Origin: Pseudomonadota bacterium
GTDB taxonomy: Bacteria > Pseudomonadota > Alphaproteobacteria > Rhizobiales > Xanthobacteraceae
Direction: 5' to 3'
DNA: 16,784 nucleotides
NCBI GenBank assembly: GCA_021823875.1
Contig: JAKAMD010000027.1
Location: forward strand, 1 to 16,784
Position 1 is the first letter of the stretch, and every line of letters starts with the position of its first letter. The notes below the pieces were generated by a model, which saw nothing but the letters and a program-made list of their open reading frames with translations, did no database searches and was not told where the DNA came from. This document shows, piece by piece, positions 1 through 7,276 of this stretch. The position numbers were made by a program, and so were the translations under genes.

Positions 1-399
1 CGATCTCTCAACGAGACCGGCAAATCCACTGTCACCGTCAGCAGCGTCAACTATACGAATGCCCAGTCGAACACCGGCCTCAATGTCACCACCGCGACGG
101 GTAATTGGTCAACCGCCGGCGATATCTCGAACGCGGGCAACAGCCTGACCGCGGCGCTCACCACGCTCCGTTCGGAATCGCAGGCCCTCGGCTCGAGCTT
201 GGCCACCGTGCAGGTCCGCCAGGACTTTACCAAGGCGACCATCAACACCCTGCAGCAGGGCTCGAACGACTTGACCCTCGCCGACTCGAACCAAGAAGGC
301 GCCAACCTGCTCGCCCTGCAGACCCGCCAGCAGCTATCCACCACCGCGCTGTCGCTCGCTTCGCAGGCCGACCAGAACGTGCTGCGGCTCTTCCAGTAA
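1..399 (+). CDS. fliC: Flagellin, C-terminal part (5' end outside window)
   Basis: This is the last 132 residues of a flagellin, the filament subunit exported by the flagellar type III apparatus; its start lies before the window. The reading frame is open from base 1 and ends in TAA at 397-399. The tail has the conserved alphaproteobacterial flagellin C-terminal helix (LTLADSNQEGANLLALQTRQ, ending in QADQNVLRLFQ), which packs into the D0/D1 filament core. It is closely similar to the C-terminus of the complete flagellin downstream, so the two are tandem paralogues. The stop codon is followed after about 20 bases by a strong intrinsic terminator, so this gene is probably its own transcription unit. 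The flagellin identity is firm; which paralogue it is cannot be decided from the sequence. Confidence 0.95.
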   Translation, partial: RSLNETGKSTVTVSSVNYTNAQSNTGLNVTTATGNWSTAGDISNAGNSLTAALTTLRSESQALGSSLATVQVRQDFTKATINTLQQGSNDLTLADSNQEGANLLALQTRQQLSTTALSLASQADQNVLRLFQ

Positions 400-421
400 G
401 CCAAACCTCTGGTACGAACAG

Positions 422-450
422 AACGGCGGCCTCCGGGCCGCCGTTTTTTT
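422..450 (+). terminator. Intrinsic terminator of the upstream flagellin
   Basis: A perfect 10-base-pair stem (422-431 pairing with 436-445, AACGGCGGCC/GGCCGCCGTT) encloses a TCCG tetraloop and runs into a seven-T tract at 444-450. It lies 22 bases after the flagellin stop codon and should end that transcript before the next flagellin. Confidence 0.92.
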
Positions 451-469
451 ATTGCCCGTATCGTTATGG

Positions 470-484
470 TTAATAAATCGTTAC
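470..484. promoter_or_regulatory. CtrA-type half-site pair in the flagellin leader
   Basis: TTAA (470-473), seven bases, then TTAC (481-484) lie in the AT-rich stretch between the flagellin terminator and the next flagellin start. CtrA, the alphaproteobacterial cell-cycle and motility regulator, is known to bind TTAA-N7-TTAA; this copy has one mismatch in the second half. Further TTAA words follow nearby (around 487-515) but not at the right spacing. I see no sigma-54 (-24/-12) promoter in 451-569. This is a weak call based on motif and context. Confidence 0.35.
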
Positions 485-569
485 CATTAAAATTTTAACC
501 ATCCATCAACCTTAACGCTTCATTATCGCTGACCGGAGACGTTTGGGTTTAGCCGAACAAGGGATTGCC

Positions 570-1400
570 ATGAGCGACATAGTCCTTTCGCAGGGTGTTC
601 GTTCGAATTTGCTGCAATTGCAGCAGACCTCGAGCCTGATCACGACGACGCAAGAACGGCTCGCGACCGGGCGCCGGGTCAACTCTGCCCTCGACAACCC
701 GATCAACTTCTTCACGGCGCAAAGCCTGAGCGTGCGGGCCAACGACCTCAACGCCCTGCTCGATTCGATGTCGAATGCGATCAATACGATCCAGACCGCC
801 AACAACGGCATTTCCTCCATCACCAAGCTGGTGCAATCGGCCCAGGCGCTCGCCAGTCAGGCGCAGCAGACGAGCGACACCAACACCCGCGCGACCCTTG
901 CCTCGCAGTTCGATGCCCTGCTCACGCAAATTGGTACCCTGGCCGGCGATTCCGGTTTCAACGGCATCAATCTGCTCGGTAACAACGACCTTACGATCAC
1001 CCTCAATGAAAATGGCACGTCTACCATAACCGTTCAGAGCATCGACTATACAAATGCTTCTTCGAACGCAGCAGGCGGCCTCAATATCGCCGCTGCCACA
1101 GGCAACTGGGCCGCAAGCGCCGACATTTCCAATGCCGCCAACTCCTTGACAGTGGCGCTCACCACGTTGCGTGCGGAATCGCAGGCTCTCAGTTCAAGTC
1201 TCCAGACCGTCGAAGTCCGTCAGAATTTCACCAAGGCGATGACCAATACGCTGCAAACCGGCGCCGATAACCTGACGCTGGCCGATTCGAACGAGGAAGG
1301 CGCCAATCTGCTCGCCTTGCAGACCCGGCAGCAGCTCTCGACTACGGCCTTGTCGCTGGCCGCCCAGGCCGACCAGAACGTACTCCGGCTGTTCCAGTAA
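570..1400 (+). CDS. fliC: Flagellin (complete, 276 aa)
   Basis: A complete short flagellin without a large variable D2/D3 insert, the size usual in Caulobacter and many rhizobial relatives. The N-terminal D0/D1 part (about residues 1-140) has the conserved TTQERLATGRRVNSALDNP segment, and the C-terminal part (about 190-276) has DLTLADSNEEGANLLALQTR and ends in NVLRLFQ. The ATG at 570 is chosen over the in-frame TTG at 543 because it gives the standard flagellin N-terminus (MSDIVLSQGVRSN) and has AAGGGA at 559-564, five bases upstream. It is a tandem paralogue of the partial flagellin at 1-399. No terminator is visible between its stop and flbT 59 bases later, so read-through into flbT-flaF is plausible. 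FlbT in related bacteria acts on flagellin mRNA leaders, so the 5' region here is a likely target. Confidence 0.96.
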   Translation: MSDIVLSQGVRSNLLQLQQTSSLITTTQERLATGRRVNSALDNPINFFTAQSLSVRANDLNALLDSMSNAINTIQTANNGISSITKLVQSAQALASQAQQTSDTNTRATLASQFDALLTQIGTLAGDSGFNGINLLGNNDLTITLNENGTSTITVQSIDYTNASSNAAGGLNIAAATGNWAASADISNAANSLTVALTTLRAESQALSSSLQTVEVRQNFTKAMTNTLQTGADNLTLADSNEEGANLLALQTRQQLSTTALSLAAQADQNVLRLFQ

Positions 1401-1459
1401 CGGTCGATTTACGCCGCCGGGGCACTATATGAGCGCGCGTCCCCAGGGATCCGATCGTC

Positions 1460-1894
1460 ATGGGCCTCAAAGTCGAACTCAAAGCCGGGGAGCGCATGAT
1501 TCTCGGCGAATGCCTGATCACCAATGGCGATCAGCGCACCCGGCTGTTCATCGAAGGACAGGCGCCGATTCTGCGCGAAAAGGAGATCATGACGCTGGAG
1601 CAGGCCGATACGCCCGCCAAGCGCATCTACCTCGTCGTCCAGCTCATGTATACCGCGCGCGATCCGAGCCAGCACCACAACACCTATTTCACCTTGACTC
1701 GCGAATTGGTGAAAGCGGTGCCCAGCACCTGGCCCTACATCGAAGCCATCGGTAACCACATCATGGCCGGCGCCATGTACAAGGCGCTGAAAAGCACCAA
1801 GGCGCTCATCGCCTACGAGAAGGAACTGCTCGAGCATGCATCACGGAGCGAAAGCCTACGGCGCGATCGCCAAACAGACCACGAGCCCGCGTAA
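1460..1894 (+). CDS. flbT: FlbT, post-transcriptional regulator of flagellin
   Basis: FlbT couples flagellin synthesis to hook completion; in Caulobacter it binds the 5' leader of flagellin mRNA and promotes its decay, while in some other alphaproteobacteria it favours flagellin expression. The 144-residue product matches the family in length and in its N-terminal block MGLKVELKAGERMILGECL, ITNGDQRTRLFIEG and APILREKEIM. The start ATG at 1460 is preceded by AGGGA about ten bases upstream. It is a small cytoplasmic protein with no signal or membrane segment. The gene sits directly after the flagellin and overlaps flaF by 59 bases in another frame, suggesting coupled translation. The C-terminal 20 residues inside the overlap are rich in charged and polar residues and are probably constrained by flaF rather than by FlbT function. 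Confidence 0.94.
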   Translation: MGLKVELKAGERMILGECLITNGDQRTRLFIEGQAPILREKEIMTLEQADTPAKRIYLVVQLMYTARDPSQHHNTYFTLTRELVKAVPSTWPYIEAIGNHIMAGAMYKALKSTKALIAYEKELLEHASRSESLRRDRQTDHEPA

Positions 1895-2201
1895 GCTCGA
1901 GGCTGACCTGTTGCTCGATGCGGCGGCACGGCTGCAGGCCGTCCGCGATCGTTGGGAGGAAAAGCGCGACGAGCTTGACGCGGCGCTCACCAATAATCGC
2001 CGGCTGTGGTCGATTTTCCTCACTTCGGCCACCAATGCCGACAATCCGCTGCCGGCGGATCTGCGCCAGAACGTCGCCAATCTCGGCATCTTCATTTTCA
2101 ACGAAACGCTGTCGATCCAGGCCAATCCGCGGCCGGAGGCGCTGGCGCCGCTGATCAGGATCAACCGCGATCTGGCGGCCGGCCTGCTGGGCCGCGCCTA
2201 A
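1836..2201 (+). CDS. flaF: FlaF, flagellin synthesis regulator
   Basis: FlaF is the partner of FlbT in alphaproteobacteria. In Caulobacter it is needed for flagellin production and secretion and acts opposite to FlbT. The 121-residue product has family hallmarks: a short N-terminus running into YGAIAKQTTSPRKLEADLL, a helical RWEEKRDELDAALTNNRRLW segment, and LRQNVANLGIFIFNETLSI near the middle. The ATG at 1836 lies inside the end of flbT, giving a 59-base overlap; no other in-frame start would keep the conserved N-terminal block. A bidirectional terminator follows 25 bases after the stop. The protein is cytoplasmic and mostly helical. Identity is firm. Confidence 0.93.
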   Translation: MHHGAKAYGAIAKQTTSPRKLEADLLLDAAARLQAVRDRWEEKRDELDAALTNNRRLWSIFLTSATNADNPLPADLRQNVANLGIFIFNETLSIQANPRPEALAPLIRINRDLAAGLLGRA

Positions 2202-2226
2202 CCTCCGCACGTGCTCCACGACCATG

Positions 2227-2254
2227 AAAAACCGCGGCATAATCGCGGTTTTTT
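2227..2254. terminator. Bidirectional terminator between flaF and flgL
   Basis: AAAAACCGCG (2227-2236), a seven-base spacer, then CGCGG followed by six T (2244-2254) form a stem with A-tract on one side and T-tract on the other. It can therefore stop the plus-strand flagellin/flbT/flaF transcript and the convergent minus-strand flgE-flgK-flgL transcript. Confidence 0.9.
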
Positions 2255-2278
2255 GTCGGCCGTGTTATCCGCAAACGT

Positions 2279-3769
2279 CTATTTGAGGTAGTTCACCAAG
2301 TTGGTCTGGTACAACATGGCCGTCGTCTGCATCGAGGCTTGCATGCGCGTTTGCAGCGCCAATATCTCCGAGCCGACCTCTTCGTTGCTGACGCCCGTGA
2401 TCTGCTGCAACATATTCTGAAGGGTCGTGCTGGTCTGCTGGTGATTACTCTTCATGGTCTGCATCGAGGTCTGGGCGCCGGCGAGCTCGGCCTCGATGTC
2501 GGATACTGACTGCGACGAGCTGGAAAGATTATTGGCGAGCCGCTGGTCGAGCGCCGACGCCAAGGCTTGCGCATTGGGATCGCTTTGCGAAATCGTCACC
2601 GCCGCCAAGGTGGCGACATTCTGCACCACGGTGCGGATGCCGGTTTCGTTGGCGCGCAGGCCGTAGGACACCACCAGCGAAGGATCGATGCGGGCAGTGG
2701 CGGTGGAACGGGCCGTACCCGCACCGTTTTCGCCGGTGTACCAAATCACCGTATTGGCGGTGGTGCCGGTGGTAAGACTGGTGGCGGTGTCGAAAGGCGG
2801 CCCGACCACCCGTTGCGGCGGGTTGCTGCTATCGGCGCCGAAGAAATCGTTCGAGGCCTTCACGGCGGAGGCGGCCTTGAGCGAAGTGTTTGCCTGGTTG
2901 CTGATGGTGCTGGTTAGCGCACTCTGCAGATTGCTGGCAGTGGCAGCGAGCGATGCGCCAATCAGGAACTGATTGGCGGCCGGCGGCGATGTGGTCGTCG
3001 CCGTCAGCGTGATGTTCTGGGTGGAGCCATCCGGAAGAGTGAGGCTCAGATTGAACTTTTCGCCGTCATTCGGCTGGCCGGTGAAACTGACTGACAGGCC
3101 CGGCGGCGTGCCGCTCGGCCCAGTCACGGTCGCGTTGCTCAAGCTTGATGAGACCGAGCCGAGCTTGAAACCGAATGGCGAGGTGGAATCTTCGGCGATT
3201 TGCACCGATGTCGACGTCGGCGCCGTGATATTGAGGCGGCCAAGGCCGTTGGTGCCGTAGTCTGCCTGCGTGCGCTCGCTGATGAGTTGGGTCAGGCCGG
3301 CGCGGGCGCCGTCGCCGTTGAGGATGTGGTCGTAGCTCTCGACCGAAGACTGGTCGGTGGCGAGTCCGGAAAACAGATAGCGGTTGCCCGCCTGGGTGTT
3401 GAGCAGGCTGACCAGTTGCTGCAACGAGGACTGCGCGGTGTATTGCGCGATGTTGACATTGCCGGAGCTGGCGTTGCCGTTGGCGAGCGAGGAACTCAAC
3501 GTGCTGCTGATATTCGAAATCTGGCCGAGCACGTTTTGCGCCAAGTTGATGCGCGTCGAAGCCATGTCGATGGTGTTGTCGTAACCGGTAATCGCCGACA
3601 GCTGCGAGTTCAGGTTCACCGACAGGCCGCTGCCGACGCCGAGGCCGGCATAATCCACCGATTTCTGCCCGCTGCTGAGCTGACGCGACAGGTCGTCGAA
3701 CTGCGTGCGCATGTCGAGCAACGACTGCACGACCGGATTCGTCGTCGAACCGAGCGAAGAGATGGCCAT
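2279..3769 (-). CDS. flgL: Flagellar hook-filament junction protein FlgL (HAP3)
   Basis: FlgL forms the last junction ring between hook and filament and is exported by the flagellar type III system. The N-terminal helix (NPVVQSLLDMRTQFDDLSRQ, then LSSGQKSVDYAGLG) and the C-terminal helix (EILALQTRMQASMQTTAMLY, ending TNLVNYLK) are flagellin-fold ends; position after flgK confirms FlgL over flagellin. At 496 residues it is much longer than enterobacterial FlgL (about 317). The extra length is a Thr/Ser/Asn-rich middle (about residues 210-370) with a beta-type segment around LSLTLPDGSTQNITLTAT. The ATG at 3769 is chosen because the GTG at 3775, which overlaps the flgK stop as GTGA, has its GGGA only two bases away. 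With ATG the same GGGA sits at a workable distance. The GTG start remains possible and adds only two residues. It is the last gene of the flgE-flgK-flgL operon. Confidence 0.88.
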   Translation of the reverse strand: MAISSLGSTTNPVVQSLLDMRTQFDDLSRQLSSGQKSVDYAGLGVGSGLSVNLNSQLSAITGYDNTIDMASTRINLAQNVLGQISNISSTLSSSLANGNASSGNVNIAQYTAQSSLQQLVSLLNTQAGNRYLFSGLATDQSSVESYDHILNGDGARAGLTQLISERTQADYGTNGLGRLNITAPTSTSVQIAEDSTSPFGFKLGSVSSSLSNATVTGPSGTPPGLSVSFTGQPNDGEKFNLSLTLPDGSTQNITLTATTTSPPAANQFLIGASLAATASNLQSALTSTISNQANTSLKAASAVKASNDFFGADSSNPPQRVVGPPFDTATSLTTGTTANTVIWYTGENGAGTARSTATARIDPSLVVSYGLRANETGIRTVVQNVATLAAVTISQSDPNAQALASALDQRLANNLSSSSQSVSDIEAELAGAQTSMQTMKSNHQQTSTTLQNMLQQITGVSNEEVGSEILALQTRMQASMQTTAMLYQTNLVNYLK

Positions 3770-3771
3770 GA

Positions 3772-5646
3772 TCACAATCCCATCTGCATCAAAGCGTTCA
3801 GCATGGTGTTGATTGTCGTCATCACCCGGGCGTTGGCGGCATAGGAATTCTGCAGGTTGAGCAGGTTGGCCATTTCCTGGTCGACGTTGACGCCGGCCTT
3901 GTCGTTGAAGCGCTGCTGCAGGGAGTTGAGCACCACATCCTGACCCTGCTGCAGACTGCTGGCGCTGTTCGCCGCGGCGCTCTGCTGACTGATGACCTGG
4001 CCCAAATAGCCGCTGATGGTGCCGCTGTAGGGCGCGGCGACGGTGCCGATACCGGTGGAGGCCGCGTATTCGTGCGACGCGCTGACCATCTGGTCATACA
4101 TGAAATTCGGCCGCGTCGAGTCGGCAACGCTGGTTCCGGTCTGATAGTTGACCAGCAACGAGCTGTCGTTGGTCACGCTTTGGTTGACCGCGATACGCCC
4201 GGCCAGCCCCACGCTTTGCGATCCGGCGCTGGAGATCGCCCCGGTATAGGCGCCGCTGCCGTCGAGGAACAACGGCAGCTGGGCGTTGCCGCTCGTGAAC
4301 GACGTGGCCGTCACGGTGGTCGAAAGACTGTTCACGTCGACGGTGTTGGCGGCTCCGTCGTCGAGGATTTCCAAGGTGTTGCCGCTCGGATTCGACGCCG
4401 TCATGCCGGTGCTGGCGAGCGCCGTGTTGATCTGCGTAATCACCGAGCCGATGCCGCCGGAAAAGTCGAGCCCGACCACCGTATCGTTGGGATTGGTGGT
4501 CGCGGTGTTCGACAGCGGCAGCGCGGACGAGTTATCCACCCGCACGAACGTGATCTGATGCTGCTGGCTGGAAGCGGTATCCGTATAGGTGAGCGAAATG
4601 GTATTGCCGGCCTTCAGCGAGCCGATGTCGACGTCGAAACCGGATTGCAAGCCCGAGGTCGCCGGCGTCCCGGCCGTGGTCACGTCCGACAGCGAGCTCG
4701 CCATCGTGGCGGCGAACTGGTCGAGCTGATTCTGCGCCTGCACCAGCACCTGGTCCCGCATCTGCAGGTAGCCGGCGATCTCGCCCGAGCGGATGGATTT
4801 GTTGGCGACCAGATCGGACTGGCTGCCGTTCGGCGCCGTCAGCGTGATGGTGCCGACGCCGCTCAAGGTCGGAGTAGCGTTCCACTGCGCCAGCGCATTC
4901 ATGGTGCCTTTCGCGTTGAAGCTGAGCGTCGAAGCCTGATTTCCCGCGACGAGCTGCACGCCCGAATTGGTCATGATCGAGACTTCGTTGTTGCCCGTCT
5001 TCAAGACGCGGATATCCATCAGCTTGGCGAGCTGATCGATGTAGCTGTCGCGCTGATCCTCTAGCGCCGCGGCCGTCGAATCTTGCGCCGTCGTGGCGGC
5101 CATCTGGCTATTGATCTGCGCGATCTGCCGCATCGCGTTGTTGGCCGCGGTGACGTCGTTGGACAGCCCCAGCTCGCACTCGCCGCGCAGCGACTGGACG
5201 CTGTCGGACATGCTGTTGAGCTGCTGGGTGAGCTGCTGCGCCGCATTCACCACCGCGGTCCGGGTCGGCCCGTCGTCGGGGCTGGTGGTCAGCGCCTGTA
5301 GCGCGCTCGTGAAGTTATTGAATGCACTTTCGAGCGTGCTGGTGGCGCCCGGCGTGCCGTAGACGCTCTGCAGCTCGGTGTACAGTTTGCCCTGAATATC
5401 GGCATAGCCGGCGCCGCCCGACTCGGTGCGCAATTGCGTCTGCACGAACTCGTCGAGCATCCGGTTGATGGAGGTAACCTGGACAGGACTGCCCTCCGTG
5501 CCGGAACCGATCTCGACCACCGTTGCGGTCTTACGCACATAGCCGGGCGTATTCGCATTGGCGACATTGCCGGCAACCAGCGACAGACCGGTCTGCGTCG
5601 CGTTCAATCCTGACAATGCCGTGCTGAGCGCTTGCGTCAGGCCCAT
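3772..5646 (-). CDS. flgK: Flagellar hook-associated protein FlgK (HAP1)
   Basis: FlgK is the first hook-filament junction protein, assembled at the hook tip under the FlgD/FliD caps after type III export. At 624 residues it is slightly longer than the enterobacterial protein (about 547). The N-terminus has the rod/hook-family signature NVANANTPGYVRK (around residues 27-39). The C-terminus carries the conserved helical end with NLLNLQNSYAANARVMTTIN and finishes in LNALMQMGL. The middle holds variable beta-rich repeats of flagellin-insert style, for example around GNTISLTYTDTASSQQHQ. The start ATG at 5646 has only a weak GGAA upstream. The gene begins 54 bases after flgE with no terminator between them, and its TGA stop abuts the flgL start, so all three are co-transcribed and flgK-flgL are probably translationally coupled. 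Confidence 0.95.
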   Translation of the reverse strand: MGLTQALSTALSGLNATQTGLSLVAGNVANANTPGYVRKTATVVEIGSGTEGSPVQVTSINRMLDEFVQTQLRTESGGAGYADIQGKLYTELQSVYGTPGATSTLESAFNNFTSALQALTTSPDDGPTRTAVVNAAQQLTQQLNSMSDSVQSLRGECELGLSNDVTAANNAMRQIAQINSQMAATTAQDSTAAALEDQRDSYIDQLAKLMDIRVLKTGNNEVSIMTNSGVQLVAGNQASTLSFNAKGTMNALAQWNATPTLSGVGTITLTAPNGSQSDLVANKSIRSGEIAGYLQMRDQVLVQAQNQLDQFAATMASSLSDVTTAGTPATSGLQSGFDVDIGSLKAGNTISLTYTDTASSQQHQITFVRVDNSSALPLSNTATTNPNDTVVGLDFSGGIGSVITQINTALASTGMTASNPSGNTLEILDDGAANTVDVNSLSTTVTATSFTSGNAQLPLFLDGSGAYTGAISSAGSQSVGLAGRIAVNQSVTNDSSLLVNYQTGTSVADSTRPNFMYDQMVSASHEYAASTGIGTVAAPYSGTISGYLGQVISQQSAAANSASSLQQGQDVVLNSLQQRFNDKAGVNVDQEMANLLNLQNSYAANARVMTTINTMLNALMQMGL

Positions 5647-5700
5647 TTGTTCATTCCGGTCACGCCCGATCGGCGTCCAATATCAAACGCTCATGCGCGG

Positions 5701-7086
5701 CTAGCGGATGACGTTTAGCAGGTCTTGCGACATCTGGTTGGTGGTGGTGATGACGCGCGTGTTGGCCGAGTAGGCCTGCTGAGTCACGATCAGCCTGGTA
5801 AACTCGGTTGCGATATCCGTATTCGAGCTTTCCAGCGATTGTCCGACGATCTTGCCGGAGGCGCTCGCCAGCGCTGTGCCAGACAAGTCGGTGGCCGCAT
5901 AGGCGCCGCCGTTCAGGCTCTTGAGATTGTTGGGGCTGTTGAAATGAACCAGCGGAACCTCGGCGAGCGCCACGTTTTGTCCGTTCGAGAACGTGCCGGT
6001 GATGATGCCGGTGTTGGCCGCGACCGCGATCGACTGCAGCTGGCCGGCGCTGTAGCCGTTCTGCTGCATATTATTGACAGTCGCAGTGCCGCTCGCATTG
6101 GCGAACTGCGTGACGGAGCTGGTCGGCATGTTCACCGTGAGATTGCCGAGCGAAATGCCGTTGACCGCGACGCCGGTCAGATTCAGGGTAGTGACGGCCG
6201 GATTTTCCTGGCCGACCGAATTGAATGTGAAGCTCTGGCCGGCATTAACCCACGCCGTCGCGGTGCCGCTCGTCACCGTGGAATCCTTTTGATAGAAAAG
6301 CTCCCAGGTGTCGGTGCCGCCATTGGCAACGCTGTTGGTCTTGGCCCAACGGAGCTGCACGTTGACCTGCGTTCCGGTCCCGTCGTAGCAGGTGACCGAG
6401 CCGCCATCGATCGACTCGTTGACGAAGGTCGTCACATCCTGACCTTCGACCTTTGCGGTTCCGGCGGCCAGCGGACTGCCGCCGGCGAAATTGGCCGGAT
6501 TGATCAGTTCCGAATTGGGCGTAGCTGAATTGTACGCATTCGGCTTCGGAAGCGCCGGAAGGTTGATTCCGTATTGGATTGTGGTCGTCGCGCTGGCCGG
6601 CAAGAAATTGCTCTGGAACTGTAAAGGCGCAGCCACTGTGCCGGTCGGATTGCCGGTCGTTGCATCAATCGGAAGCCCTTCAAGGTAGTAGCCCGCGCCG
6701 TTGACCAGATAGCCTTGGGAATTCAGCTGGAAATCGCCGCGGCGCGTATAATTGTCGACGCCGGCGAAGACCGGCGTCGTCCCGCTGTACGAGTTCGGTG
6801 TTTGCACGAGGAAGAAGCCGTCGCCATTGATGGCCATATCCGTGCCGGACGACGCGCTCTGGATCGAGCCTTGAACGTTGTTCGTTGACGTGGAGGTGGC
6901 CATGACGCCACCGGCGACCTGCTGCGTCAGCGTCGAATCGCCCGGAATGAGATCCGAAAAGATCGTATCGATTCTCTTGTAGGCAATCGTCTGCGAGTTC
7001 GCGATGTTGCCGGAAATATTCTGCATGGCGAAGGATTGCCCCTGCAAACCGCTCACGGCAGAATTTAGAGCGTCGAACAGACCCAT
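5701..7086 (-). CDS. flgE: Flagellar hook protein FlgE
   Basis: FlgE polymerises into the flexible hook joining rod and filament. The 461-residue product starts MGLFDALNSAVSGLQGQSFA and has the rod/hook N-terminal signature NISGNIANSQTIAYKRI, in which the usual TPGY is replaced by TIAY, common in hook proteins of this class. A central SGTDMAINGDGFFLVQ block near residue 80 is diagnostic of FlgE/FlgF/FlgG. The C-terminus (LESSNTDIATEFTRLIVTQQ, AYSANTRVITTTNQMSQDLL) forms the D0 helix. The start at 7086 has an excellent Shine-Dalgarno, GGAGGGAAGG at 7089-7098. A sigma-54 promoter sits about 73 bases upstream. It is first in the flgE-flgK-flgL operon, whose products assemble in that order. Confidence 0.95.
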   Translation of the reverse strand: MGLFDALNSAVSGLQGQSFAMQNISGNIANSQTIAYKRIDTIFSDLIPGDSTLTQQVAGGVMATSTSTNNVQGSIQSASSGTDMAINGDGFFLVQTPNSYSGTTPVFAGVDNYTRRGDFQLNSQGYLVNGAGYYLEGLPIDATTGNPTGTVAAPLQFQSNFLPASATTTIQYGINLPALPKPNAYNSATPNSELINPANFAGGSPLAAGTAKVEGQDVTTFVNESIDGGSVTCYDGTGTQVNVQLRWAKTNSVANGGTDTWELFYQKDSTVTSGTATAWVNAGQSFTFNSVGQENPAVTTLNLTGVAVNGISLGNLTVNMPTSSVTQFANASGTATVNNMQQNGYSAGQLQSIAVAANTGIITGTFSNGQNVALAEVPLVHFNSPNNLKSLNGGAYAATDLSGTALASASGKIVGQSLESSNTDIATEFTRLIVTQQAYSANTRVITTTNQMSQDLLNVIR

Positions 7087-7158
7087 AACCTTCCCTCCAC
7101 AATCGCACCATGCAACTGCCCCGCCTGGGGCACGCGGACAATCCCGTGGAGAGCACGT

Positions 7159-7174
7159 AGCAATGCCCGTGCCA
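7159..7174 (-). promoter_or_regulatory. Sigma-54 (RpoN) promoter for flgE-flgK-flgL
   Basis: Read on the minus strand the site is TGGCAC-GGGCA-TTGCT, an exact match to the -24/-12 consensus TGGCAC-N5-TTGC(A/T), with GG and GC at the right spacing. The predicted transcript start is about 12 bases downstream, near 7148, leaving a leader of roughly 60 bases before the flgE ATG at 7086. Caulobacter-type hook operons are known to use sigma-54 with the activator FlbD; I did not identify an enhancer. Confidence 0.88.
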
Positions 7175-7238
7175 GAGAAATAATATTGGTTTTATAAGAG
7201 GTTGGGAGAAAGCGCCGGGCCGGCTTAGGTAAACTTTT

Positions 7239-7259
7239 CTGCCGCTGGGGGCAGTTTTT
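7239..7259 (+). terminator. Plus-sense hairpin with T-tract between asnB and flgE
   Basis: CTGCC (7239-7243) pairs with GGCAG (7250-7254) around a six-base loop and is followed by five T (7255-7259). The orientation would stop plus-strand transcription, yet both neighbouring genes are on the minus strand. It may block antisense transcription or be fortuitous; the stem is only five base pairs. Confidence 0.35.
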
Positions 7260-7276
7260 GCCGGTCCGGCGAGGCC

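Noticed and set aside
4072..5064. Long plus-strand open frame opposite flgK (330 codons)
   Set aside because: It is a shadow of the GC-rich flgK codons: Arg/Gly/Val-rich with no family resemblance, no ribosome site and no context.
5647..5700. GCCGAT upstream of flgK with a TGAG 15 bases before it, faintly like a sigma-28 promoter
   Set aside because: The -35 half is poor, most rhizobial relatives lack FliA, and flgK is explained by read-through from the flgE promoter.
7261..7271. GCCGG/CCGGC palindrome just after asnB as its terminator
   Set aside because: Very short stem with almost no loop and no T-run on the minus strand.
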